A stretch of DNA of 6,369 nt from an uncultured Oscillospiraceae bacterium (GCA_944387755.1 CALXGC010000172.1:1-6369); one strand, 5' to 3'. Positions 1-5,436 are shown, counted from the stretch's first letter. Notes: generated from the letters alone by a model not told the origin. Numbers and translations are program-made.

Positions 1-179
1 TTTACCATCCAGCACACCGCCAGCAGGGCGGCCAGCCTCCATCCATCGGCCCCCAAGGCCCACTCCCGCCATGTTTGAAACACGCTCAGAGCGGCACAGA
101 CAAAAGCCAGCACCGCAAAGATCAGCCTCCGGCACTTCTCCCTCTTCACACGCTCCCGCTCCTCTCCAGTCCTCCGCAC
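1..179 (-). CDS. Partial membrane protein of unknown function (N-terminus only)
   Basis: Reading leftwards from a GTG at 179-177 there are 59 open codons to the window edge; the C-terminus is outside. The visible protein has a strongly basic, charged start (about residues 2-18, rich in Arg, Lys and Glu), then a hydrophobic helix at about 19-36 and a second hydrophobic stretch from about 49 to the edge, so it is predicted to be an integral membrane protein. The GTG follows the xpaC stop codon with no gap (TGA then GTG). A GGAG lies seven bases upstream inside the end of xpaC, so the two genes are probably translated from one mRNA. The frame is the same as xpaC, so the TGA also fixes the upstream limit of the start. 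Downstream neighbours of xpaC-type genes are often telA-like, but nothing here resembles TelA. I do not recognise the family. Confidence 0.65.
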   Translation of the reverse strand, partial: MRRTGEERERVKREKCRRLIFAVLAFVCAALSVFQTWREWALGADGWRLAALLAVCWMV

Positions 180-986
180 TCACAGCTCCAGGGTGGTCCC
201 CTCTCCGGAGGTCTTGGGCCGCTCCGGTCCGCTCAGCCCCTCCTGGGCCAGCAGGTTCTCCATGACGGTGATGTCGGTGGATACGTCCATGGCCTCCGCG
301 CCGAACAGGTTATCCAGCTGCTTGTCAAAGGCCTGTACGATGGTGCCCATCATGTCCTCCACCTTGGTCTTGGTGGCGTCGATATTTTCGCCGGAGATGC
401 CCACCGCGTCCATGCGGTCGTAGGCGTTGAGAATTTTCAGGGTGGTGGGCAGGAAATAGTTCATAAAGCGGCGGATCTGGGGAAGCTTTTTGGGCTCCTG
501 GATCACCTGGTCGATGATTTTCCGGGTGACTTCCTCCAGGTGGTCGATTTGGGCGGAGATGGTCTCGTCCTCGATGCTGTCGTTGAGGCGGCGCATCTCG
601 CTCAGGGCCCGGTCCCGCTCCAGAATCAGCTGGTCGATGTCAGGGTTGCCGGTGGTCTGGGCCTGCTGAGCCTGGCGGGCCTGTTCCTTCTGCCGCTGTT
701 CCCGCGCCTCCCGCTCCCGCTGAGCCTTTTCGCGGGCGGCGTGGGCCTCCGCGGCCTTTTTCTCCGCCTCCCGCTCCCGCTGTCTGGCGTCCGCATCCTC
801 CTGGCCGGGAAGCTGGTACTCCCGGTTCGGGAAGAGGGCCCTTCCAATGACAAACGCCGCCGCGGAGAGCAGGGCGCACAGAATATAATCCGCCGGCCGG
901 TACAAAGAGAAGAACAGGCCGAAAATCAGCCAGACGGCCCCCACCAGATAAATGGGGATAACGGAACGCTTCACATGCTTTGCCAT
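180..986 (-). CDS. XpaC-family membrane-anchored protein (5-bromo-4-chloroindolyl phosphate hydrolysis family)
   Basis: The 268-residue protein resembles the XpaC family, named after a Bacillus subtilis gene linked to hydrolysis of the chromogenic substrate X-phosphate; its true biochemical role is not established. Two hydrophobic segments (about residues 9-28 and 32-51) suggest an N-terminal membrane anchor. A highly charged coiled coil follows at about 66-112, rich in Arg, Glu, Gln and Ala. The family-like helical domain runs from about 115 to 250, with the conserved-looking stretch RFMNYFLPTTLKILNAYD at 173-190. The final 18 residues look like a loose tail. The ATG at 986 was chosen over an upstream in-frame ATG at 1097 because GGAGGAGG lies just before it, the hydrophobic anchor follows directly, and the promoter at 1038-1066 lies between the two candidates. 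It is divergent from ilvA. Homologues often sit next to telA-type genes; here the next gene is an unidentified membrane protein. The family call is from recognition of motifs, without a search. Confidence 0.85.
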   Translation of the reverse strand: MAKHVKRSVIPIYLVGAVWLIFGLFFSLYRPADYILCALLSAAAFVIGRALFPNREYQLPGQEDADARQREREAEKKAAEAHAAREKAQREREAREQRQKEQARQAQQAQTTGNPDIDQLILERDRALSEMRRLNDSIEDETISAQIDHLEEVTRKIIDQVIQEPKKLPQIRRFMNYFLPTTLKILNAYDRMDAVGISGENIDATKTKVEDMMGTIVQAFDKQLDNLFGAEAMDVSTDITVMENLLAQEGLSGPERPKTSGEGTTLEL

Positions 987-1037
987 AGTTTTTCCTCCTC
1001 CGGCCGCACGCCGGACAGGGCCGGCCGCTCTGTGCCC

Positions 1038-1066
1038 ATTGTACCATTCCGCCGGTGGAGGGTCAA
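1038..1066 (-). promoter_or_regulatory. Sigma-A promoter for xpaC
   Basis: On the minus strand TTGACC (1066-1061) is followed after exactly 17 bases by TACAAT (1043-1038). Transcription would begin near 1031 and give a leader of about 44 bases carrying the GGAGGAGG ribosome site. Both hexamers differ from consensus at one base. Confidence 0.85.
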
Positions 1067-1096
1067 GAAAATTCCCGGATGGCGGGCCGCTTTTCA

Positions 1097-1125
1097 TTGA
1101 CTTTGCCTTTCAGATTGAGTATGAT
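1097..1125 (+). promoter_or_regulatory. Sigma-A promoter for ilvA
   Basis: TTGACT (1097-1102), a 17-base spacer and TATGAT (1120-1125) form a strong sigma-A promoter. The start would be near 1132, leaving a leader of only about 43 bases, too short for a T-box or other attenuator. The promoter is back to back with the xpaC promoter, the two -35 boxes being about 30 bases apart. Confidence 0.85.
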
Positions 1126-1174
1126 TGCTAGTATCGAGTTTTCACCCAAAATGCACGGGAGATAAGGAGGAACC

Positions 1175-2392
1175 ATGACCTTAGACCAGTTCAAAGCCGC
1201 CCGCAGCGTGCTGCAGGGCGTCATCCGCCCCACAAACCTGATTTACTCCCCCGCTCTGTCCAAAGCCTGCGGCAATCATGTGTATCTGAAGCCGGAAAAT
1301 ATGCAGGTGACGGGGGCCTATAAGATTCGGGGCGCCTACTATAAAATCAGCACCCTCTCGGAGGAGGAGAAGAGCCGGGGGCTCGTCACCGCCTCCGCGG
1401 GCAATCACGCCCAGGGGCTGGCCTACGCGGCCCAGGCGGCGGGGGTTCCGGCCACCATTGTGATGCCCACCACGACCCCGCTGGTCAAGGTCAACAACAC
1501 CAAGGACTACGGCGCACAGGTGATTCTCCACGGGGAGGTGTTCGACGAGGCGGCGGAGAAGGCCGCCCAGCTCGCCAAGGAGGAGGGCCTGACCTATGTT
1601 CACCCCTTCAACGACCTAGGCGTGGCCACCGGACAGGGGACCATCGCCTATGAGATCTTCCAGGACCTGCCCGACGTGGACATGATCCTTGTCCCCATCG
1701 GGGGAGGCGGCCTGGCCGCCGGCGTGTCCACCCTGGCCAAGCTCCTCAACCCCCACGTGTCTGTGGTGGGCGTGGAGCCGGAGGGGGCGGCCTCCATGAA
1801 GGCCAGCCTGGAGGCCGGACAGGTGACGACGCTGCCCACCGCCAACACCATCGCCGACGGCGTGGCGGTGAAGACCCCCGGCAGTCTGGTTTTCCCCTAT
1901 GTACAGAAAAATGTGGACGGCATTCTCACCATCCCGGACACGGAGCTGGTGGACGCCTTCCTGGATGTGATGGAGAAGCACAAGATGGTGGTGGAGAACG
2001 CCGGACTGCTGCCTGTGGCCGCCCTGAAGCACCTGGACGTGCGGGAGAAGAACGTGGTGTGCGTCCTCTCCGGGGGCAACATGGACGTGATTACCATGGC
2101 CTCCCTGGTGCAGCACGGCCTGATTAACCGGGGCCGGATCTTCACCTTCTCCGTGCTGCTGCCCGACCGGCCCGGAGAGCTCATGCGGGTGTCCGCCCTG
2201 CTGGCCCAGCACAACGGCAACATCATCAAGCTGGAGCACAACCAGTTTGTGAACATCAACCGCCAGAACGGCGTGGAGCTGAAGGTGACGCTGGAGGCCT
2301 TCGGCCAGGAGCACAAAAAGGAGATTCTGGACAGCCTGCGCCGGAACGGCTTCCAGGTTCAGGAGGTCATGACCGCCGACTTCTACAACTAA
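1175..2392 (+). CDS. ilvA: Threonine ammonia-lyase (threonine dehydratase) with C-terminal ACT domain
   Basis: This PLP enzyme deaminates L-threonine to 2-oxobutanoate and ammonia in the cytoplasm, the first step towards isoleucine or a step of threonine catabolism. The 405-residue protein shows the fold-type II signatures in order: the PLP-binding lysine K50 in TGAYKIRGA, the substrate/cofactor loop SAGNHAQG at 74-81, the glycine-rich phosphate loop GGGGLAAG at 176-183, and VLSGGN at 297-302 near the pyridine nitrogen. A single ACT domain occupies about 323-402, beginning FTFSVLLPDRPGEL. A one-ACT enzyme of about 400 residues matches the Bacillus/Clostridium form rather than the 514-residue E. 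coli IlvA with two regulatory modules. The ATG at 1175 follows AAGGAGG (1164-1170). No isoleucine T-box precedes it, so control probably lies in the ACT domain or the promoter. A purely catabolic (TdcB-like) role is possible; biosynthetic partners are not in the window. Confidence 0.95.
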   Translation: MTLDQFKAARSVLQGVIRPTNLIYSPALSKACGNHVYLKPENMQVTGAYKIRGAYYKISTLSEEEKSRGLVTASAGNHAQGLAYAAQAAGVPATIVMPTTTPLVKVNNTKDYGAQVILHGEVFDEAAEKAAQLAKEEGLTYVHPFNDLGVATGQGTIAYEIFQDLPDVDMILVPIGGGGLAAGVSTLAKLLNPHVSVVGVEPEGAASMKASLEAGQVTTLPTANTIADGVAVKTPGSLVFPYVQKNVDGILTIPDTELVDAFLDVMEKHKMVVENAGLLPVAALKHLDVREKNVVCVLSGGNMDVITMASLVQHGLINRGRIFTFSVLLPDRPGELMRVSALLAQHNGNIIKLEHNQFVNINRQNGVELKVTLEAFGQEHKKEILDSLRRNGFQVQEVMTADFYN

Positions 2393-2403
2393 AAAAAGCG
2401 TCC

Positions 2404-2439
2404 GCCGCCCGCCGCGGAACTGCTCCGGCGGCGGGCGGC
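2404..2439. terminator. Very GC-rich hairpin after ilvA, poor terminator for ilvA itself
   Basis: Twelve consecutive pairs form between 2404-2415 and 2428-2439, with a 12-base loop. On the plus strand no T-run follows (CTATCTAAAG), so read-through into rpe is possible. A run of seven A (2391-2397) precedes it, so the hairpin reads as a conventional terminator only for transcripts coming from the right on the minus strand, where no gene is evident. Confidence 0.5.
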
Positions 2440-2497
2440 TATCTAAAGCGGCGGGCTTCCGGGCCGGAGCGGGGCGGTCCGGAGCTCCCTTTGTGCC

Positions 2498-2555
2498 GAG
2501 GGCGGCGCCGCCCTCCGCCTCCGCCTCCCATCCTATGCGCCGCCGCCGGCGGCGG
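2498..2555. repeat. Pair of perfect GC palindromes in the ilvA-rpe gap
   Basis: GAGGGCGGCGCCGCCCTC (2498-2515) is a perfect 18-base palindrome and CCGCCGCCGGCGGCGG (2540-2555) a perfect 16-base one. A shorter one, GGAGCTCC, lies at 2481-2488. The whole 2393-2615 gap is made mostly of G and C runs and holds no convincing gene or promoter. Confidence 0.6.
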
Positions 2556-2615
2556 TCCCCCAGGGCCTGCGCGCCCCCGCAGCCCATCGCCTGTATACAG
2601 AGAGGAGAATGCCAT

Positions 2616-3260
2616 ATGATTAAAATTGCCCCTTCGATTCTGTCCGCCGACTTCTGCAACCTGGAGCGGGACATTCAGCGTGTCTCCTCCGCCGACTACC
2701 TCCATGTGGACGTGATGGACGGCGCCTTTGTGCCCAACATCACCATCGGCGTGCCGGTGCTCCAGTCCATCCGGAAGCACACCGACATGTTTTTGGACGT
2801 CCATCTGATGATTGAAAAGCCGGTGCGCTACATCGAGGCCTTTGCCAAGGCGGGGGCGGACCTGCTCTCCGTCCACCTGGAGGCCGACCACCCCACCCAG
2901 ATTGCCCAGGCCCTGAAGCTGATGGGGGAGTGCGGCGTGAAAAAGGCGGTGGCCCTGCGGCCCATCACCAAGGCGGAGGCCATCCTCCCCTATATTGAGG
3001 ACCTGGACCTGGTGCTGGTGATGACCGTGGAGCCCGGCTTCGGCGGCCAGGCGTTTATGGACAGCCAGCTGGACACCATCCGCCAGGCGCGGGCCATCAT
3101 TGACCGGTACAACCCCGCCTGCGAGCTGGAGGTGGACGGCGGTGTCGCCCCCAGGACCGCCCCCCTGGTGGTGGAGGCGGGAGCCAACGTGCTGGTGGCC
3201 GGCTCCGCCGTGTACAAGGCGGAGGACCCCGCCGCCGCCATCGCCGCCCTGCGGGTGTAA
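2616..3260 (+). CDS. rpe: Ribulose-phosphate 3-epimerase
   Basis: The enzyme interconverts D-ribulose 5-phosphate and D-xylulose 5-phosphate in the non-oxidative pentose phosphate pathway, in the cytoplasm. The 214-residue protein is of normal family length and folds as a TIM barrel. Visible signatures are APSILSADF at 5-13, HVDVMDGAFVPN at 30-41 with metal ligands H30 and D32, DVHLMIEKP at 61-69 with H63, the phosphate-side loop EPGFGGQAFM at 139-148, and EVDGG at 172-176 with the second catalytic acid D174. The ATG at 2616 was chosen because it begins the conserved MIKIAPSILSADF and has AGAGGAG at 2601-2607. An open frame reaching back to 2493 encodes only low-complexity Arg/Pro sequence and is not part of the protein. 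It is followed after 58 bases by recR. I see no clear promoter of its own, so transcription may come from ilvA. Confidence 0.96.
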   Translation: MIKIAPSILSADFCNLERDIQRVSSADYLHVDVMDGAFVPNITIGVPVLQSIRKHTDMFLDVHLMIEKPVRYIEAFAKAGADLLSVHLEADHPTQIAQALKLMGECGVKKAVALRPITKAEAILPYIEDLDLVLVMTVEPGFGGQAFMDSQLDTIRQARAIIDRYNPACELEVDGGVAPRTAPLVVEAGANVLVAGSAVYKAEDPAAAIAALRV

Positions 3261-3318
3261 AATCCCCCGCGCGTTTGCTTTTTCCAGACAGAAACCACGA
3301 CCAAGGAGGCCATTCCCC

Positions 3319-3921
3319 ATGGAGTATTTTTCCCCCGCGCTGGAAAATTTGGTGGAGCAGTTTGCCAAGCTGCCCGGCGTGGGCGTAAAATCCGCCCAGC
3401 GTCTGGCGTTTTATGTGCTGTCTATGCCGGAGGAGGACGCAAGAGCCTTCGCCCAGGCCGTGCTCAGCGCAAAATCGCTGATTCACTGCTGCCCTGTTTG
3501 TCAGAATCTCACGGAGGGGGACGGCCCCTGTTCCATCTGCGCCAATCCCAGGCGGGACGCCTCCACCATCTGCGTGGTGGCGGACCCCAAGGACGTGGCG
3601 GCTATGGAGCGCTCCAGGGAGTATCTGGGGCTCTACCATGTGCTCCACGGCGTTATCTCCCCCATGAACCATGTGGGGCCCGACGACCTGCACATCAAAT
3701 CCCTGGTGGAGCGGGTGGCCGCCGGAGGGATCCGGGAGGTCATTATGGCCACAAACCCGGACACCGAGGGGGAGGCCACCGCCATGTATCTGGCCCGGCT
3801 TCTGAAGCCCTTCCAGGTGAAAGTCACCCGCCTGGCCTATGGCATTCCGGTGGGCAGCCACCTGGAGTACGCCGACGACGCCACGCTGATGCGGGCGCTG
3901 GAGGGGCGGCAGGAGATTTGA
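3319..3921 (+). CDS. recR: Recombination mediator protein RecR
   Basis: RecR acts with RecO (and RecF) to load RecA on SSB-coated single-stranded DNA during gap and break repair. The 200-residue product has standard family length and domain order. A helix-hairpin-helix lies at about 10-30 (LPGVGVKSAQRLAF at 18-31). A four-cysteine zinc site is formed by C58, C61, C71 and C74. A Toprim domain runs from about 82 to 175, including VVADPKDV at 86-93 and ATNPDTEGEATAMYLA at 144-159, and a C-terminal Walker-B-like stretch, LAYGIPVGSHLEYADD, closes it. The ATG at 3319 follows AAGGAGG at 3303-3309; the open frame before it overlaps rpe in another frame and is not coding. In many Firmicutes recR follows dnaX and ybaB; here it follows rpe instead, which is a departure from that arrangement. 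Its stop overlaps the start of the next gene. Confidence 0.97.
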   Translation: MEYFSPALENLVEQFAKLPGVGVKSAQRLAFYVLSMPEEDARAFAQAVLSAKSLIHCCPVCQNLTEGDGPCSICANPRRDASTICVVADPKDVAAMERSREYLGLYHVLHGVISPMNHVGPDDLHIKSLVERVAAGGIREVIMATNPDTEGEATAMYLARLLKPFQVKVTRLAYGIPVGSHLEYADDATLMRALEGRQEI

Positions 3922-4634
3922 GGCAGGATATATTCCGGCGCTATCAGGTGAAGCTTCTGTTCCGGCTGGGGATTTTTCTGCTGATTTTCACCCTGCGCCT
4001 TCTGCGGCCGGAGCTGCTGGACTTCCGCCGGGCGGGCGTGATTTCTCCCACCGGACTGCTGTGGCTGTGCGTGCTGGCCTCCATGCTGGCCCAGCTCAGC
4101 CCCAGGAGCCATCTGACCGCCGGGTGCATGAAGCAGTTTCCCAGCCGCTTCGACCCCGTGCCCGGCTATGACGCCGGGGCGCTGCGGGAGGCGGTGGGGA
4201 GACAGAACCGGGGGGCTCTGCGGGTGTTCCTGGTCTGGATGGCGGTGAATCTGGCCTTCGGCGCGTGCTTCCACCGGAATCTGCTGGGGATTGCAGACCT
4301 GGCGGCGCTGTGCGCCCTGTGCTACCTGTGCGATTTGGTGTGCGTGCTGTTCTTCTGCCCCTTCCAGTTCTTTTTGATGGGCAACCGGTGCTGCGTCAAC
4401 TGCCGGATTTTTGCCTGGGGCTCCTGGATGATGGCCGCCCCCCTGATGCTGGTTCCCCACGTCTACGCCCAGTCCCTGTTCTGGACCGGCGTGCTGGTGC
4501 TGGCCGTGTGGGAGCTCCGCTTCCGCCGCCACCCGGAGCGGTTCTGGTCCGGGTCCAACCGCACCCTCCAGTGCAGCCGGTGCCGGGAACGCCTGTGCCG
4601 CTATAAAAACCACATATACCGCATAGACAAATAG
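3918..4634 (+). CDS. Cysteine-rich polytopic membrane protein of unknown function
   Basis: The 238-residue product has about six hydrophobic segments: residues 12-29, 46-60, 100-118, 122-154 (long enough for one or two passes), 164-181 and 186-200. It contains fourteen cysteines. CCVNC at 158-162 follows the fourth hydrophobic block, and CSRC at 219-222 with C227 lies in a short basic C-terminal tail; this arrangement suggests a metal or Fe-S site or redox pairs, but that is inference. The TTG at 3918 overlaps the recR stop (TTGA), with AGGAG only two bases upstream in recR. A GTG at 3948 is the alternative start and would remove ten residues, most of the positively charged N-terminus. Tight overlap indicates translational coupling with recR. 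I recall similar uncharacterised membrane proteins with a CxxC-containing segment in Clostridia, but cannot name a family or function. Confidence 0.8.
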   Translation: MRQDIFRRYQVKLLFRLGIFLLIFTLRLLRPELLDFRRAGVISPTGLLWLCVLASMLAQLSPRSHLTAGCMKQFPSRFDPVPGYDAGALREAVGRQNRGALRVFLVWMAVNLAFGACFHRNLLGIADLAALCALCYLCDLVCVLFFCPFQFFLMGNRCCVNCRIFAWGSWMMAAPLMLVPHVYAQSLFWTGVLVLAVWELRFRRHPERFWSGSNRTLQCSRCRERLCRYKNHIYRIDK

Positions 4635-4635
4635 A

Positions 4636-4675
4636 CGGGCGTCCCGATGGCAACCCATCGGAACGCCCGCCTTTT
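4636..4675. terminator. Bidirectional intrinsic terminator between convergent genes
   Basis: CGGGCGT (4636-4642) pairs with ACGCCCG (4663-4669) and CCGATGG (4644-4650) with CCATCGG (4655-4661), separated by one C-A mismatch, with loop CAAC. CCTTTT follows on the plus strand and TCTATTTGT on the minus strand. It lies between the membrane-protein stop (4632-4634) and the stop of the minus-strand regulator (4674-4676), so it can end both transcripts. Confidence 0.88.
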
Positions 4676-4997
4676 ATAGCTTCTGTTCTGCCGCCCAGCG
4701 GATGAAATTCCGCACCAGCTCCAGCTGCCCAGGCGTCAGGGTCCGCAGGCCCTCCGCCACATCCCGCCAGGCCCCGTCCTCGTGGCGCGCGGTCCCGACC
4801 AGAAACTCGTCCGGCGTGGTCTCCAGGGCGGCGGCCAGGCGCATAATCACTTCGGTGGAGGGGATGGACTTTGCACGCTCTATGCTGGACAGGTACTTGT
4901 CGCCAATCTCTGCGCGCTCCGACGCCTGAGCCTGCGTCAGATGGAGCGCACGCCGCCGGTGCGCAATTCTCCTTCCAATTTCCGCGTAATCAAGCAT
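4674..4997 (-). CDS. XRE-family helix-turn-helix transcriptional regulator
   Basis: The 107-residue protein begins with a Cro/CI-type helix-turn-helix domain at about residues 7-62: GRRIAHRRRALHLTQAQASE leads into the turn, the second helix is about 21-30, and the recognition helix is about 32-43 (GDKYLSSIERAKS). RLAAALETTPDEFLVG closes the domain. The tail (about 74-105, ending in LTPGQLELVRNFIRWAAEQK) is amphipathic helix and may support dimerisation. The ATG at 4997 is preferred to the GTG at 5006 because AGGAG on the minus strand sits eight bases before the ATG and only one base before the GTG. It is divergent from the small protein gene at 5148 and convergent with the recR operon. An inverted repeat covers its ribosome site, pointing to autoregulation by protein or RNA structure. 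Its target is not known; the divergent promoter at 5080-5108 is the natural guess. Confidence 0.9.
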   Translation of the reverse strand: MLDYAEIGRRIAHRRRALHLTQAQASERAEIGDKYLSSIERAKSIPSTEVIMRLAAALETTPDEFLVGTARHEDGAWRDVAEGLRTLTPGQLELVRNFIRWAAEQKL

Positions 4998-5005
4998 AGA
5001 GCACA

Positions 5006-5035
5006 CTCCTATTCCAGTTCACTCTCTAGAATAGG
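5006..5035 (-). promoter_or_regulatory. Inverted repeat over the regulator's ribosome binding site
   Basis: CCTATTC (5008-5014) and GAATAGG (5029-5035) are perfect inverted arms separated by 14 bases, extended by AG/CT after one mismatch. On the minus-strand mRNA the 3' arm runs directly into AGGAG (5010-5006), so the hairpin would hide the ribosome site. As DNA it has the symmetry expected of an operator and covers a weak TATTCT -10 candidate (5033-5028). Confidence 0.5.
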
Positions 5036-5072
5036 CAAGTTTTCCGTTTGAAAAACAGTTTATAAGACGATA

Positions 5073-5122
5073 TATCAACTTGACAGATTAGAAAAGCATG
5101 ATTATAATCGAATTATCAACTT
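5073..5122 (+). repeat. Direct repeat TATCAACTT flanking the consensus promoter
   Basis: TATCAACTT occurs at 5073-5081 and 5114-5122, start to start 41 bases, about four helical turns. The copies overlap the -35 box and the predicted transcription start. A short perfect palindrome GATTATAATC (5100-5109) covers the -10. These are candidate operator elements for the XRE regulator; nothing in the sequence proves binding. Confidence 0.45.
5080..5108 (+). promoter_or_regulatory. Perfect-consensus sigma-A promoter for the small protein gene
   Basis: TTGACA (5080-5085), a 17-base spacer and TATAAT (5103-5108) match the sigma-A consensus at all twelve positions with optimal spacing. The start would be near 5115, giving a leader of about 33 bases. 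It lies in an AT-rich island in otherwise GC-rich DNA. A promoter this strong beside a repressor-type gene suggests tight repression. Confidence 0.92.
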
Positions 5123-5147
5123 AAAATAAGAAATTGAGGTGTTCTCT

Positions 5148-5303
5148 GTGTATAAAAAGATGTACTACGTCCTTTTCAACGCTATCACGGACAGCCTGGA
5201 GCAGATGGAGGAAAAAAACTATGGGCAGGCGGAGGCAATTTTGAAGGACGCCCAGCGCCGCGCCGAGCGCCTGTATATGGAGAGCGCCGGTCAGGACGAA
5301 TAA
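5148..5303 (+). CDS. Small helical protein of unknown function (51 residues)
   Basis: A GTG at 5148, with GAGGTG at 5136-5141, opens a 51-codon frame ending in TAA at 5301-5303. The product starts MYKKMYYVLFNAITDSLEQ and is predicted to be two amphipathic helices, about 4-22 and 25-46, joined by the polar stretch EEKNYGQ; the second is rich in Ala, Arg and Glu (AILKDAQRRAERLYMESA). There is no signal peptide or membrane segment. An ATG at 5160 is a possible internal start but is about 20 bases from the ribosome site. I recall similar ~50-residue proteins in Clostridia, often near XRE regulators or in mobile-element cargo, but no function. Its perfect promoter and the divergent regulator indicate a regulated transcription unit. 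A protein-binding partner of the regulator is one possibility, untested. Confidence 0.75.
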   Translation: MYKKMYYVLFNAITDSLEQMEEKNYGQAEAILKDAQRRAERLYMESAGQDE

Positions 5304-5334
5304 AAAACGGCCAGCAGCGCACAGACTACTGGCC
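5302..5334. terminator. Hairpin after the small gene, stronger as a minus-strand terminator
   Basis: GGCCAG (5309-5314) pairs with CTGGCC (5329-5334), extended by AG/CT across a C-A mismatch. On the plus strand it is followed by AGGAAAACTTTG, with no U-run. On the minus strand it is followed by G and six T (5307-5302), a standard terminator layout. It may end the small gene weakly and block antisense transcription entering from the right. Confidence 0.45.
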
Positions 5335-5400
5335 AGGAAAACTTTGTTCAGTGTGTATTGCGCTTCTACAGACAAGAAACGGGAAAATATCAAGAGCTGC

Positions 5401-5430
5401 TTGACAACCTGAGGCCCCTGGTGATATAGT
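5401..5430 (+). promoter_or_regulatory. thrS: Sigma-A promoter for the thrS leader
   Basis: TTGACA (5401-5406), an 18-base spacer and TATAGT (5425-5430) place transcription start near 5437, just before the first T-box stem. It drives the T-box leader and thrS. Confidence 0.85.
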
Positions 5431-5436
5431 ACCCCT

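Noticed and set aside
705..782. An 18-base direct repeat CGCCTCCCGCTCCCGCTG at 705-722 and 765-782
   Set aside because: It encodes QREREAE/QREREAR in the XpaC coiled coil, 20 codons apart. Flanking bases do not match, so codon bias on a repetitive heptad-like protein explains it better than a duplication.
75..1100. A 341-codon plus-strand frame opposite xpaC
   Set aside because: It is a mirror of the xpaC codons (Leu/Pro/Gly-rich low complexity) and runs against the xpaC promoter. No ribosome site precedes it and no family resemblance is visible.
2493..2615. N-terminal extension of Rpe by 41 residues
   Set aside because: The extension is Arg/Pro low complexity derived from the GC palindromes. 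The conserved start and the ribosome site both lie at 2616.
1616..2674. A 352-codon open frame on the minus strand opposite ilvA
   Set aside because: It is antisense to a protein with all catalytic motifs intact. Its product is rich in His, Gly and Gln, as expected from reverse reading of GC-rich codons, and it has no ribosome site or recognisable domain.
3100..3318. RecR extension overlapping rpe
   Set aside because: It is out-of-frame reading of rpe giving Trp/Pro/Arg runs. RecR homologues begin as at 3319, which has AAGGAGG before it.
3837..4658. A 273-codon minus-strand frame opposite the Cys-rich membrane gene
   Set aside because: The product is a low-complexity Gln/His/Pro/Ala mix, and it crosses the shared terminator. 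The plus-strand frame has clear membrane segments and a coupled start.
4674..5303. XRE regulator plus small protein as a toxin-antitoxin pair
   Set aside because: Classical pairs are usually co-directional in one operon and contain a recognisable toxin fold. Here the genes are divergent and the small protein shows no toxin motif or membrane segment, so only a regulator-target relation is proposed.
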